Shown here piece by piece: positions 37,701 to 48,049 of a stretch of DNA of 64,000 nucleotides. A program made the position numbers and the translations under genes. A model generated the notes under the pieces. It was not told where the DNA came from and made no database searches. It saw only the letters and a list, made by a program, of their open reading frames with translations. Each line of letters opens with the position of its first letter. The stretch's first letter is position 1. Source of the stretch: Syngnathus acus (lineage: Eukaryota; Chordata; Actinopteri; Syngnathiformes; Syngnathidae); contig NC_051097.1 in assembly GCF_901709675.1 (NCBI RefSeq), forward strand, positions 3,772,539 to 3,836,538, written 5' to 3'.

Positions 37701-40700
37701 CAGGATACTCCCAAATCCCACACCTTTCTATGTTACCCAACTTTGCACTACAAAATAATCAAAATGGAATTCAATCAGAAGCAGCAACAAGAAACTACAA
37801 GATGCAGTCTAAGTGAAAATGCAGCAGGCCAGTCAAAAGCGTTTGGCAAAGGGTTCAATCACACACACACTTCCATGATGTGTTGTGATTGTGTTCACTG
37901 CTAGAAGGCTGGCTCGGAGGATAAGCAGTAGTTTCCCGAGTTTAGGCCATTATATAACAATTTCCTCCAATGAGGGGGCGGTAGAAGGTAGAATCCAATT
38001 CACCATTTCAAATACAAAACAATATTATAGAGGAGCTTATTCTCCACGTAACATTTGGACAGCCTTTATTTCAAACGTTGTGTTAAATATATGATCTTAA
38101 TCTCTGGACTGCATAAAGTGAAATAGCCAAGTAGACAATAACATGATGCACACCATAGCAACATACATCTGAATGATGGATAACTATTTGACAACGTAGC
38201 AATCTTCAATTTATAACCTATTCACTTTACATGGAGTCGATCAAAATAAGTATGAATTAATGAGGCGCTTTGTCTATTAAATTAAGAGGCTATTTTCCAA
38301 CCAAATGTATTGCTTTCTCTTGGCCTGTGAGACACATTCGTGTATCACGTCAATTATTTACACTAAGAAAACAATATATCTTGATCAAAATGCAAAACTC
38401 GCAAAAATGCATACAGACAAAAAACGTGTAACAAATATTGTCCGAGGCTGCCCCTTGCTGGCGAGACCGCGTAGGGCAAGTAAAGCGGTTAGTCGTGACT
38501 TAAGTTAAAACAACTACATATTGCGTTTGCCAATGTAATGTCACGTTTAATTTGTGATGAACAACAAATGCAAGGACTAGTCCATCCAAATGCATTGTAT
38601 TTGACAAACGATCACATGACGTACGCTTATGCGGAGATCGGTGGTTGAACACAACCTAAATGTTTGAATTAGCAGCAAATCAGTGATGCTTAAAAATACT
38701 CACAGTATTGCACTGTAGATATACACACACATTCAACAGTACATTAATGCGCACAGCAGGTGCAACAACGCCCAGTATGACTTTGCGTTTCTTTCCGATC
38801 ACCTACCGTAATATTACCTTACAGTAATGCAGGAGTAGTACATCAACATAAATATGCGTCAATGATTTAAAACGAACACTTCAGACAGACGCAATACTTA
38901 CATTGAAATATTGAGTAGCATATCTGCCCAAGGAGAGCAGCCCGCCTCCGTTCACAGGCATCACGCACTTAGCAATGGCTCAAGATTTCCCAATCAGCAG
39001 GATCACGCACAATTCTACGTGTTCTAAGACGAACGGATTTCAGTCTAGAAAACAGAAAAAGCTCAACCCCAGTTACATTCTGCGACTAAAATAACTAAAA
39101 GAAAGAAAAAAGTTAACAGTCGTGCGAAAAGTAGCACCGAGTACGCTTGGCTCGGGACAGATGAGACCAAGTGGCAGCGAGCTTGGGGGGAGCCCGATCG
39201 AATAAAAAAATAAACGGTCCAGTGTGTCAACAAACAAAATGCAAGCTTTTATATTAAGGCCCTTCTAAAAATCCACATAGACTACGATGATTGTCATAAA
39301 TGAAGAAAACCGTGCAACCAATGAAAAAGTATGTAGGTTCGTGACGACTAAAAAAAAACACCGTGATGGATTAGTCCAAGATTCGCTTAGATTTAAAGGT
39401 AACCTGCTGTGAGAGCTTTCCAGACAAGTGACACAAACAAGAATTAAATACAGCATGTAACGCGCATACATAAAATGGACACCAAGGGCAGGAACTAGTC
39501 TTCTCCCTACTTTTACCAATACATAGAAAATTACATTTTTGTATTGTTAAGTGATCACAATTTGATAATCATTTAACCACAACATTTAAGACCATTTGGA
39601 TTTGGTTCTCTAACCCTATGTCACAAAAATATAAGACTAAGAACAACCCAGTTCCACATCAAGACAACAATCAACACAAGAATGTTTGGTTAAGGTCATT
39701 CAAACTCTCTTTCCAGGTCAGGCAGACCCAAACAATAACAAAGAGCCATTGAATAACAGCACATAATGGACTAAGTTCAGAGCTATGTGAAAAATGCAAG
39801 GATACTATATGTATGAGTCAATGGCATATCTGTCTGGGGACAAAATAGAGATCATTGTGTGATGCTGCACGACAATTATCTATTTGTTACATGATAAGTA
39901 TGTTTCATTATATTTCAGTATTATTTCCAACACAAGGCTAAGCACACAAAACAGCACAAACCAAAGCTTTTCCTCTCAATACAATAACAAATTCTGTATC
40001 CTATCAACATAGTTTAACAATTCAGCACACAAAGGCATTCAAATTGGTCCACTCTAATGTAGTTAAGCTTCTCTGGCCTCAATAATTACCCTTGTTAGAC
40101 AGTTAAAACAATGAACTGCGCAAGCGGAGGTATGGGTCTCTAGTTAATTATCATCCTGCATGCAGGAGGGGTCACATAAGAGTATTTGGGTTCAAATGAA
40201 GAGGGGGAAGTCTGGGAAATATGGTATCACACAAACTCTAGTTTCAAGCTGTGTGCCAAAAGAGGAGGCTTTTGGTTTTTGTTATATTTTTGGACCAAGT
40301 TAAAAAAATCCATGACATTTGATGGGATTCTAAAAATAGTTTCTTCACATCATTTGTAGAGGAGGAGGAAAAAACAGAGCTGAGTGCCATGCGGGAAAAA
40401 AAAAATAGTACGGGACACTTTTTTTTTTCCACACACACATTCACTCACACACAAACATTCACACCGTCATATGTGGGAATCGAACTCACGGTATCGGCAC
40501 ACAAGACAAGCAAGTGCACCCCTACACCATCAGCGACTCCCGTACAGGACTTTTAGTGACCTTTTGTTCCAAATCGTGCAACTGCCATGCAGGGAATACC
40601 TCAATATACACTAGTCTAGGACCATATATTTGAGTGCAACCTCCACTTTCAAATGACAAATTCCACATATGTATGTATGTATGTATGAATGTCTTAAGCC

Positions 40701-43007
40701 AAGATTTGAATATCGTTCAAGGGTGCAGTCAAGGGCGCATCCGTGAGATCAAACAAGCATCTGTTTGAATTACAGCACCAACATTTTGCCATGTTTCACT
40801 TAACGTACCATCATAATAGCTGAGAAGCTGCGTGAGGAGAGGCGACGAAGATACAGGTAATGGGCTTCTCGCGACCAACAGAACTTGCGGTTGGACTTAA
40901 AAAGAGCAGCAGAAGTCTGGTCAGAACCAGGCTGGTCCCTGTGAGTGGAAAAAAAAATTATGTGAATTCAAGAAAATTCATAGGAAAATTATTTTACTGG
41001 TTCTTTTATCACAAACAAATTGTATTTAGGTTGAATTACCTGACATGTTTCGGCTAGTACTTCCGCCTTCGTCAGAGACTCTGATGAAGGCGGAAGTACT
41101 AGTAAAATAATTGACAATTGAAAACAAAATGAACATAGTACAACTATTCATAGGACAAGTTAAAAATACTACACTGGGTCTGTATTTATTACACAAAAAC
41201 TAAAATGGTCAAAATAAAACATAATAATATCAATATAATATTATTATTAAAAATAATAATAATAATAATAATTTTATTTTTGAAATGTTTTGGAAAATAT
41301 ATTTTCCAGTTTTAAACCATTTTGAAAATGTCCAGTATTTTACATTTCTTAAATGACAGGCTGGCGCAACCATGAACATTGGACTTTCATTTTAAAGGGA
41401 GGAGCCGAGTACTGTAAACAGGATGTTGCATTAGCCAGAGGACCCGAAAGTGACCCTTGGGACTAAGCTAAAAAGGTTTGTAGAGCTAAGAAAAAATGCT
41501 CACAATCACATTCGCTAAAATCAGAGGTCTCCAACAGCAGAAAAGAAGGTTGCCACTTGCCAGGCCCGACCAATTGTCCCTCTTGCTCACAGAATGGACG
41601 GAAGTAGTTTTCAATTTTTCCGTGTAATCATCCCTATCTGGGTCAAGTGCCGACTAAACTCTCAGTCCATCCAACGGACCGTTTCGGCACACTGATGTGG
41701 AAGTCTGCCAATGATAGGGGTTTCTGTTTACATTCTATGTTTAGAAAAATATCCATAACTTCAGTAAGCAAGCTTCAGGCAGACATATACTCTTCTCCAA
41801 GACACAATGGAGGCAATATTTTTGCCGTAAATTGAAAACAACCAAGTTTTTCATCAAATATGACAAGAGCTAAACATTTCAGCTTTTGTTTGCAGGTATT
41901 TACAACTTAAATAATACTGTTATTTGTAACAAAACATGCACATTTTAGGCAACCATATATTGATTAAATTGAAAAAGACTGTACCGGTGATCTGTGTGTC
42001 CAATGAAAACAGGTCCAAACCTGCTTCCAGTTTGAAAAGTTTGTTAAGGTAAGACCAGCTCAATTTGTCTGAACAAAGGAATACAACGGCTAGCAAACCT
42101 GCTCCCAGTTGAGCTGAATCTGGGCTGAAGTGATTTTGCATACAACCAATATGATTTAAGACTGATAGGGTGGCATTGTTTTGTGGGTGAGGAGAGCAGA
42201 ATGCATGATAGAACCTGCTGGCCTTCCAAACACAGACTTGTCAAACTATGAGGAAAGTCTACTCCTGGAAGAATTAACAATTTAACGACACCACACAAAA
42301 AAATAAAAATAATAATCTCAATTTGTAGGGTGGTATCTTCATCCAGGATGCTCCTGAATATCGTGAATGATACCATCATGTATTCATTGTGCCATTACAG
42401 GAGCATAAAAACAGGTGGAGATAAAGCTAGGAGATATAAACACGAATGACAGAATCTCAAGGAGTTGACAATCTTTTTGAATTCTATATTTTTGCCCATT
42501 ATACAAATGGTTGTTCGGTTTATTACCATTAATCTGTCATCTGACACTGATTTACCCATATCAATCCGGCAGCTAATACTAACATTGAAAAGTAAGCAGA
42601 CTTTGATTTCTTTTGGATTCCAATCACCTGCAATGTTGTGCCATTGAGTTTATGACTGACAATATGTGTTACTCTTGCATCGTGCTCTGGGATGAGGTGA
42701 GATAACATTTTCTTGTACATTGCCAGTGACTCGATGTACAGAAAGAAAGCTCAAGCTTCTTAATGGTTGTATAAGCAATGATGTGTCTTAAGTTGCTAAT
42801 AACTAGCCTCTGTATCACAGGTTAGAACATTTGTAAAAGATAGCTATTCTACAGTACTACACACTTGCATGTCAAAAGACACAAAGGCCTTCAAACTCAC
42901 CCAGGGGGTCTCCACAGTTTCCTGCCCGGTGGAAGAAGCTCTCGTTTGTTAAGGGGAACGATCCCCATTGCCGCCTGCATGATGGTAATGAACTTCTTAA
43001 ACTTCAT
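19718..43007 (-). CDS. tjp2: tjp2: tight junction protein ZO-2, complete, longest model
   Basis: MAGUK scaffold under tight junctions, linking claudins to ZO-1, cingulin and actin. Common exons: 35968-36021, 30988-31112, 30222-30324, 28763-29537, 28545-28648, 27486-27639, 26389-26500, 26047-26177, 25886-25955, 25647-25797, 25388-25496, 24982-25201, 24624-24811, 24457-24552, 24261-24340, 23976-24186, 23735-23835, 22204-22428, 21998-22099, 21037-21252, 20563-20640, 19974-20059, 19718-19874. The longest model adds 42901-43007 and 40809-40938 (1294 aa). Exon lengths sum in frame. In 1239-aa numbering: PDZ1 35-120 ([13 protein letters not shown]), Arg/Ser-rich 125-360, PDZ2 366-445 ([10 protein letters not shown]), PDZ3 572-655 ([13 protein letters not shown]), SH3 665-735 ([19 protein letters not shown]), GUK 745-950 ([10 protein letters not shown]; no P-loop, as in other ZO proteins), acidic 955-1030, C-terminus DTEL (PDZ ligand). 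Human ZO-2 is 1190 aa. Confidence 0.95.
21362..21668. mobile_element. Palindromic MITE, family B (copy 2), with internal duplication and embedded hAT end
   Basis: 307 bp with the same inverted ends and TA target sites as 17250-17488. It carries the same embedded ggcccgcgggccggactttg segment, plus one extra unit of about 68 bp (gcaccggattataaagcgca ... ttttaaaactttg). It is followed by an A tract of about 25 bases at 21677-21701. It lies in a tjp2 intron. Confidence 0.9.
22986..23180. repeat. Dispersed teleost repeat in tjp2 intron
   Basis: Contains aaggtaaagtcaagtcccaa, ctctgcatttaacccatccc and gagcagtgagcagcagcggt, blocks I recognise from a very common fish interspersed repeat. It directly precedes the SINE at 23187. 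Confidence 0.6.
23187..23545 (+). mobile_element. Near full-length tRNA-derived SINE in tjp2 intron
   Basis: The tRNA-like head has an A-box-like tggttagcaca and a B-box-like gagttcaattcc. The conserved body follows (tttcctcccacatcccaaaa, tgccctgcgattggctggca, tgctgggataggctccagca), then an ATGGATGGAT tail. It is antisense to tjp2. Fragments of the same family lie at about 1831, 9002, 35666, 43820 (minus) and 58590 (minus). Confidence 0.85.
27760..28490 (+). pseudogene. Decayed LINE reverse-transcriptase C-terminus, antisense in tjp2 intron
   Basis: The plus-strand frames hold the typical C-terminal tail of a fish non-LTR retrotransposon polyprotein: [20 protein letters not shown] in one frame, then after a frameshift near 28070 [33 protein letters not shown] and KEDMKLVGV, followed by a stop at about 28410. 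Further decayed RT-like sequence extends upstream to about 27760. It is 5'-truncated and non-functional, and sits between the tjp2 exons at 27486-27639 and 28545-28648. Confidence 0.82.
30719..30888. mobile_element. Palindromic MITE, family B' (copy 3, internally deleted)
   Basis: 170 bp with TA on both sides and inverted ends CCGTAATTTTCGGACTATAA / TTATAGTCCGAAAATTACGG. The subterminal motif is taagtcgcaccggagtata. It is related to family B but with a different terminal sequence. It lies in a tjp2 intron. Confidence 0.88.
31311..31649. mobile_element. Palindromic MITE, family B' (copy 4, longer form)
   Basis: About 339 bp. Ends are cgtatttttcagactaaaag and tttatagtccgaaaaatacg. It shares ctgagtataagtcgcccccc with copy 3 but keeps an extra 150-bp centre, so copy 3 looks like an internal-deletion form. 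The ends are more decayed than in copy 3. Confidence 0.78.
32864..33190. mobile_element. Degenerate MITE with catccctt/aagggatg-type ends
   Basis: Starts cagtcatcccttgctatgtc and ends gaaaaatgagggattactgc, an imperfect inverted pair resembling the ends of the family C MITE. The interior is unrelated or strongly diverged. It lies in a tjp2 intron. Confidence 0.5.
33813..34143. mobile_element. TA-flanked MITE (family C, copy 2) in tjp2 intron
   Basis: Ends CAGTAATCCCTCGTTTATCG and GCGAAGTAGCGAGGGATCAC. The body is almost identical to 13476-13807 (same ggaatgtaaacgaacatttg core), so both insertions are recent. Confidence 0.85.
34150..35960. other. tjp2 intron, no features except a SINE fragment
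   Basis: AT-rich intron. At about 35660-35790 there is a weak copy of the SINE 3' body (gtggcctgcaactgactgga, gttgggataggttccggtac). Nothing else is recognisable. Confidence 0.5.
36699..36770 (-). CDS. tjp2: tjp2 alternative first coding exon B
   Basis: ATG at 36770 encodes [20 protein letters not shown] plus LQGL, then donor GTGAGT in phase 0. That fits the common exon 35968-36021 ([18 protein letters not shown]) and gives a 1239-aa protein. The start resembles an alternative mammalian ZO-2 N-terminus (MKTAQALHRMW...) as I recall it. Another in-frame ATG lies three codons upstream (36779). No acceptor is evident just upstream, so this is probably a true first exon with its own promoter near 36.8-36.9 kb. 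Confidence 0.75.
37106..37431 (+). mobile_element. hAT-type MITE, copy 2 of 3
   Basis: Clean ends CAGGGGTGTCAAACTC and GAGTTTGACACCCGTG, collinear with 6629-6961. The flanks share only ATTAG, so the target duplication is imperfect. It lies between tjp2 alternative exons B and C. Confidence 0.85.
37579..37710 (+). mobile_element. End of a second hAT-like element
   Basis: Begins caggcgtgtccaaattccgg then cccgcgggccaaatccggcc, a typical hAT-type terminal sequence with GGCCCG-rich subterminal motifs. I could not find the other end, so it is truncated or diverged. Its first 33 bases reappear, inverted, inside the family B MITEs at 17250 and 21362. Confidence 0.65.
38902..38961 (-). CDS. tjp2: tjp2 alternative first coding exon C
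   Basis: ATG at 38961 opens 20 codons ([20 protein letters not shown]) ending at donor GTAAGT in phase 0, again compatible with the common exon at 35968-36021; total about 1235 aa. The MPV start and its length class match the canonical human ZO-2A N-terminus (MPVRGDRGF...). Upstream on the minus strand is a CCAAT-type motif (ATTGG, about 38995). Confidence 0.7.
40405..40548 (-). mobile_element. tRNA-derived SINE, minus strand, in tjp2 intron
   Basis: On the minus strand the order is A-box-like tggtgtagggg, B-box-like gagttcgattccc, a GTGTGTG-rich body and a terminal A run. The head is tRNA-like, but no canonical anticodon arm and acceptor pairing can be drawn, so I do not call a tRNA gene. 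Confidence 0.6.
40809..40938 (-). CDS. tjp2: tjp2 second coding exon of the longest isoform
   Basis: 130-nt exon between acceptor CACAG and donor GTACGT. It takes phase 2 from 42901-43007 and leaves in phase 0, giving [20 protein letters not shown] and then a basic, Tyr/Arg-rich stretch ending SAIMM. The other frames contain stops. The exact phase fit at both ends is the main support. Confidence 0.6.
41054..41102. repeat. 49-bp near-perfect palindrome
   Basis: Two 24-bp arms (ctagtacttccgccttcgtc... and ...gatgaaggcggaagtactag) with one mismatch and a single-base spacer. It lies in the tjp2 intron between the long-isoform exons. It resembles the end-to-end junction of a known family of fish repeats with GCCTTCGTCAGAG motifs. 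Confidence 0.85.
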
Positions 43008-43010
43008 CTT
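42901..43010 (-). CDS. tjp2: tjp2 first coding exon of the longest isoform (A)
   Basis: ATG at 43007 encodes [20 protein letters not shown] then [15 protein letters not shown], ending at a perfect donor (GG|GTGAGT) in phase 2. Three bases before the ATG is a plausible acceptor (GAGTTTTAG), so the exon may be internal, preceded by the noncoding exon at 47774. Alternatively transcription starts near a minus-strand TATAAAT at 43522-43528. The N-terminus resembles long ZO-family isoforms but I cannot confirm this. Confidence 0.65.
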
Positions 43011-43819
43011 CTAAAACTCCTCCAACGTAGAAAACATCACGTAGATCGCATCATCCATTAGCAGTGTCCCATTTGCTAGCGAAGACCAGAATCATCTCCA
43101 CATGCTTTCTCATCTTCTGTATTGCAAAGATGCTAAACTGCCTTGCCGCTTCAACGCGGAAAGTCTTTCCATGCCAACAAGGCACCAAAAAGCAATGTTG
43201 CTGTGGCGTGACTACTACGAGCACCGTCCCCGACCACACAGTCTGACAGATGTCCTTTTGGCTTCTCCCAGTGATGAAGGATCAAAGGAAAACAAACGGC
43301 CACGTTTCTGCCAGGCGGTGGGCCGGCCGAGAGAGGATGACAGCACGTCACTGTTACATAATTGTGGAGCTTCTCTGAATATTAGACTAATGAAAACACA
43401 GCTTCTGCCATCACAGCGGCTGCTGCCGTAGGGATAACTGTGGAATTAAGCCCTTGACAGATCATGCATGTTCCCCGCCCCCTTCTCCTCTAATCCCTCA
43501 ACCAGGCTAAGTCTTCTCACCATTTATACCCAGACAGAACCATACTACCTCACACTCAAAACCACACTTCAGTCGGGGCTGACCCTGTACAGTGGGTTAA
43601 CTCGGGACAAAACTTAATCTTTGACTGATTGGAATCCTGATAACAAATTTAAATAAGCAAAGAATGATATCAGCATGCAAATTACAGTTGAGAGCATCGT
43701 CAGGACTTTCAGAGCATATTCATCATTTTTTACCATGGAGCCGCGTTTGATTATGCTTGTAATATTATGTGATCCATCAAACCATATATTTTCCATACAG
43801 TTATTTACAAATTCCATCT

Positions 43820-44032
43820 GTCATTTGGGCAGGGTTACACTCAGATGTGGCCAGATATGGACACACAACTATTCATACTCACATTTACACCAAAGGTCAA
43901 TTTAGAGTATTCAATGAAACAAACATGAGAACATGCAAACTCCTTATAAGAAGGCTAGAGCCTGAATTCCAACCCCCCTAACCTCAGAAAACTGAGGCAG
44001 CCGTGCAAACCACCATCCACCATGCCACACAA
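43820..44032 (-). mobile_element. Degenerate SINE, minus strand, in tjp2 intron
   Basis: The reverse complement carries the head and body blocks of the SINE at 23187 (ggagtttgcatgttctc, aatactctaaattgac, gtgtaaatgtgagtatgaat). It has accumulated many changes, including loss of a clean B box. Confidence 0.65.
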
Positions 44033-44039
44033 GCTAAAA

Positions 44040-47000
44040 GTCTGCATACAAATGTCAAACTTCTGCTAATTATGGCAAAATTAAGCTTCATGAAGCACCA
44101 AAGCTTTGCAGCCAATTTGTTTGTACATGGTTCAAAGGTTCATGGTGCTTTGTTCGCTCTGTGGCGCCATCAAGTAGTCAAGAAAATCAAGCAGTAAAAT
44201 ATACAGTCTCAAAATTCATAGAACCATTTTTGGTGTTTTTAATTAACGAGGACAGACCTATATCAGCGGGCCATATACAGTTTTGTATTTGATTAAATCA
44301 AATTATTCATTCACAAGCCTTCAGACGTTTACGTTGATGTTTAAATATTGTTGTCTTAGTTATTTAATAATTTTGACACGGTTGCATGCAATAAAAATAA
44401 TTGTTTACACTTTCAAATGTCTAAACATTTTTTCATTGCAAATAGAATGTGTATAATAGCTTTTGCTGGATCTAGCAATGATTATCTAATTTTACATTTC
44501 TCTTAATAGCCAACAATCGTAATCACTGTGGCCATGTTAACTGTAAAATTGAAACAGAAGAGCGAAAGAGACATAGTTAGTAATAACCTGAAAAATGCCG
44601 ATCCTCCAAGCAAATTTCGGAAGTTTCAACCTTCTGCCTCAAGCTAACGTGCTGCTGCTGCTGTATTCTCAGACATGTTGTAGCTTGACTTATTGTTTTG
44701 CAAACGCACACAGAAACACGTGTATGTACTTGTCAGCCACAACATTTTATCTTTGAATCGATAAAAAATATCTATCAATCTTGGACTGTGGTGTATGGCA
44801 CAGCTTGCACGACGGTCCTTCAATGGGTACAATCAATGCCAATCATAGAGAACAAATTTGGGGGGGGTTGATGGAAACAAATAATATCCTAGCTGCTGTT
44901 AGCCAAACTCTGGCCAGGATTTATGTTCTAGGAGCTTGGATGTCATGACAGCAGTGCAGCTTTCAGAAATCCTTGCTCATACCCATACTACAAGCACAGC
45001 AGGGGGGCAGGGAAAATAACAAGCGGCTATTTTTAAAAACGATTGGGTAACAACAGCACAAAAGGAGACAGGGGGGAAAAAAAGAGATATAGTGCAATAT
45101 TTGCCAGGATGGGTACAGGGAGGGGATGAATTACAAATACCACGTGGAAGAACACGTGATGTCAATAATCCATAACCTTCTCACATTAGTTTGTCAAATG
45201 TCATTACTTTGTATATCTTATAATTGTTAAACACATGGAATTTTTGCTAATACGTATATAAGTAGTATATAATTACGCTTTCATAAAACCTCACCACGGT
45301 ACGGGAAAGGCCGGGAGAAAGAGTGCCGTGCACTCAATTTAATAACCAACACAAAGTGTAATGTCAATATTTAGCATAGTCCCGGCAGTAAACCAGCTGC
45401 AAATAAGCCCAAGGACTGAAGCAACTGAAGCAAACTAACAGCAGGATGGTGTGTTGCCTCTGGGCAAAACAATATTTTGTTGTTATTAGGAGATTGCGGC
45501 TTCGGAGGCAGCAGTAAACACAACACTGCAGAATAAGTTTTGAGCTGAATGAAAAAACATACTTGTCAATAACCTTAATCAAATACATATGTAAGATTTT
45601 AAATACATGTCAAATAAATTTGCAAAGTGCCAGTGCGTTTTCGCTGTATTTGCACGTGGACTCCGGCCGGTTTACGATAAACTGTAGCTTGAGGCTCATC
45701 ATTGGAGCAAGTGTACAGCATCTCATACAATCGGCCCACTAGACCTGTGATGTGTGCTGAAGTTCATGACTGCTGAGTCGGATATGAAAGTAGGAACCTA
45801 AAATAGAAGATTAGCCTATATTTAAATGTCGTGACGACTGCCATGCCGCTTTTACGCATTAGACCAATGGCAGCGGCAATGTACTTTAACTCCACTGGGC
45901 ATTTTGAGTCGCTTATCTGACTCAACAGCACAACTAAAAATTTCCCAAATACATTAACTAGACTGTCTCTTCTTTAAGCGCATGCCTGTGGTAATTCACG
46001 TGAGTGTAGTTGCTTACCTATCCTGCTTTTTGCTCATGTATTTGAACAGGAATTAAGAAAATTAAGCTATTTCAATGAGGAAATCATGTAAAAATTTATA
46101 ATGTATAAATGTAAAGCATGCAGACCAGAAAACTAAAATGGAATATAATTTGATGCACTTTATTTTTGTTTGTTTTAGGACTGCAACTTATAACCATTTT
46201 AATAATTGATTAATCTGCTGAACATCAATGATGTTGTGAAGACATTAAGTGAATCAATCAATCAATTCACATGATCCCTGATATCCCTTTATTCAAAAAC
46301 AGGACATTATTTCAAATTGACAGCGCACGAACATAAATGAACTAAGATTCAGTTGCTGAATCTACTTTTTTTTTCCCAAAGTAAAACCTAATATTTTATT
46401 TTGAGTCAACACAAAGATACTATGTCTGCTTACATGGACGACTACAGAAATACTGGTGAAATGTTAGAATTGATTATTCTTATCAGCAATTTATCGTCAC
46501 AGCTCTAGTTTGCATTATTTTTGTCTTCACAGGGTCATGTGTCATAGTGCATTGCCATTCTTTCACAGCAACAATGCAACTACAGTTTTTAGTCAACTTA
46601 ATGCTTTTACATAAGCATTTTGTTTCTCTGTCCCAACAGGCTATTACTAAGGGCCAAGGCCATTATGCAATGTCCATATGCAATGCATGTGCGAGCCAGA
46701 TGGAGTGACAAACACCACTCACAAATCTCTAATGTGTGTTGTGTTTAGAACTCGAGGGAGGCGTAGTCAATGCGGGCATGTGCCAAACATAAGTATAACA
46801 TGCATAGGGGAATACTGACAAAAGAGCTTCAAAAAATGGTGGTAAAAATATTGTAACAATTTAAAGGGAACGGATGCTGTCACAGTTAAAATTGATCAGT
46901 TTAACATTTCGAAAGGAAAATGTTGCAGCATTCAGACTCCAAAGACAAAAATGTGCTGCCTCTCAGTCATGCCAATGAAAGTGCAATTGTCATGCAGGGC

Positions 47001-47770
47001 TAGACTGACTAAGCAACAGGCCTATCGTTGTATAATACAGGTGGGAGAGTAAGTACGGAGTATGCAGTAGAGTTTTGATCATTTTAAAATAAAGATGACT
47101 TGTGGTGTTAGATAAGACTTTCTGTTGGTTGGCAGCTCTACTAGTGGTCAACTGGAATTTTATTCAACTTGCATCTGAAATGTATTCCCGCTAGTCTTGG
47201 CACATATAAATTATGTAGAGCTCAGAGTTATGATGGCGTCTTTGTCATTTTGTCATCATTGCCACTGCATTAAAGTTTATACTCTAATTCAGCCCCCATC
47301 TTAGCATATACGGAGATCGGAAAATGTGTAATAATGAATAAATATGATGAACAAATAATGTATCTTTGTATAAATGTTTCTGTTTATCAGTTGTGACAGT
47401 AACTGGCTAAAGACTGTAATCATTATAGCCGCTATAATGGAGATTTTATTTTTTTTATATCCGGGATATAAAAAAAAAATCTCCATATAGGGATGACAAT
47501 TTTAACAACGTCAAGACAGTTGTTACACATTCAACTGAGTGACTAATGCGTGATAAGAACTTATCTGACCTACAAAGACATTTTTTTTTTAAACCACTGA
47601 TTTATGTGCAAAGGAAAAGGCCGAGAATTACCATCCAAATAAACTTTTAACACTAAAACTAATCGAAGCGCGACATGCGTGAGTAGCGAGGAGCGGTTCA
47701 AGGTTTTAAAATGTCAGCAAAGACCCGCACATACACTGTCGACATTGAGCGCGAGGCGCAGTAAGGTACA
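44040..47770. other. tjp2 5' intron, no coding features seen
   Basis: No conserved exon on either strand. Notable motifs are a pair of CACGTG boxes (45141-45158) and an AT hairpin (47431-47488). Confidence 0.55.
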
Positions 47771-47773
47771 TAC

Positions 47774-47960
47774 CTGGTAAAACTTGTTACTTTCCTTTCC
47801 TCGACGTCACCAGAGGGGATTAATCCAAAAATACAAGAGAGAGAATCTGAAGATCTGAGCAATAACGAGATGTTTGTTACGTTGCTTAAATTCACCAGGT
47901 CCAAATATGCGCTATTTCCTGTTTCTCGCAGGTATGTGGGCGTGGCTTAGCAGCGACGGG
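47774..47960 (-). promoter_or_regulatory. tjp2: Presumed upstream promoter and noncoding first exon of tjp2
   Basis: GC-richer block ending at a strong minus-strand donor (TTTTACCAG|GTATGT, exon edge 47774). Nearby are a CRE half (GTGACGTCGAG, about 47804), a KLF/SP1-type GCCACGCCCAC (about 47938-47949) and, upstream at 47994-48001, a full palindromic CRE (TGACGTCA). Its position between the pip5k1b 3' end and tjp2 exon A suggests tjp2. The exon's 5' edge is a guess. Confidence 0.5.
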
Positions 47961-48049
47961 CAGGTGGATGTTTGCAGGTTTCGGTTGCGCTGGTGACGTC
48001 ATCGAATGAGTTATTCATCCTGGTGAAACGTTGACAAAATCATGCAATG

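Noticed and set aside
40440-40540. Possible tRNA gene on the minus strand
   Set aside because: A- and B-box-like motifs are present, but there is no cloverleaf; the GT-rich body and A tail point to a SINE.
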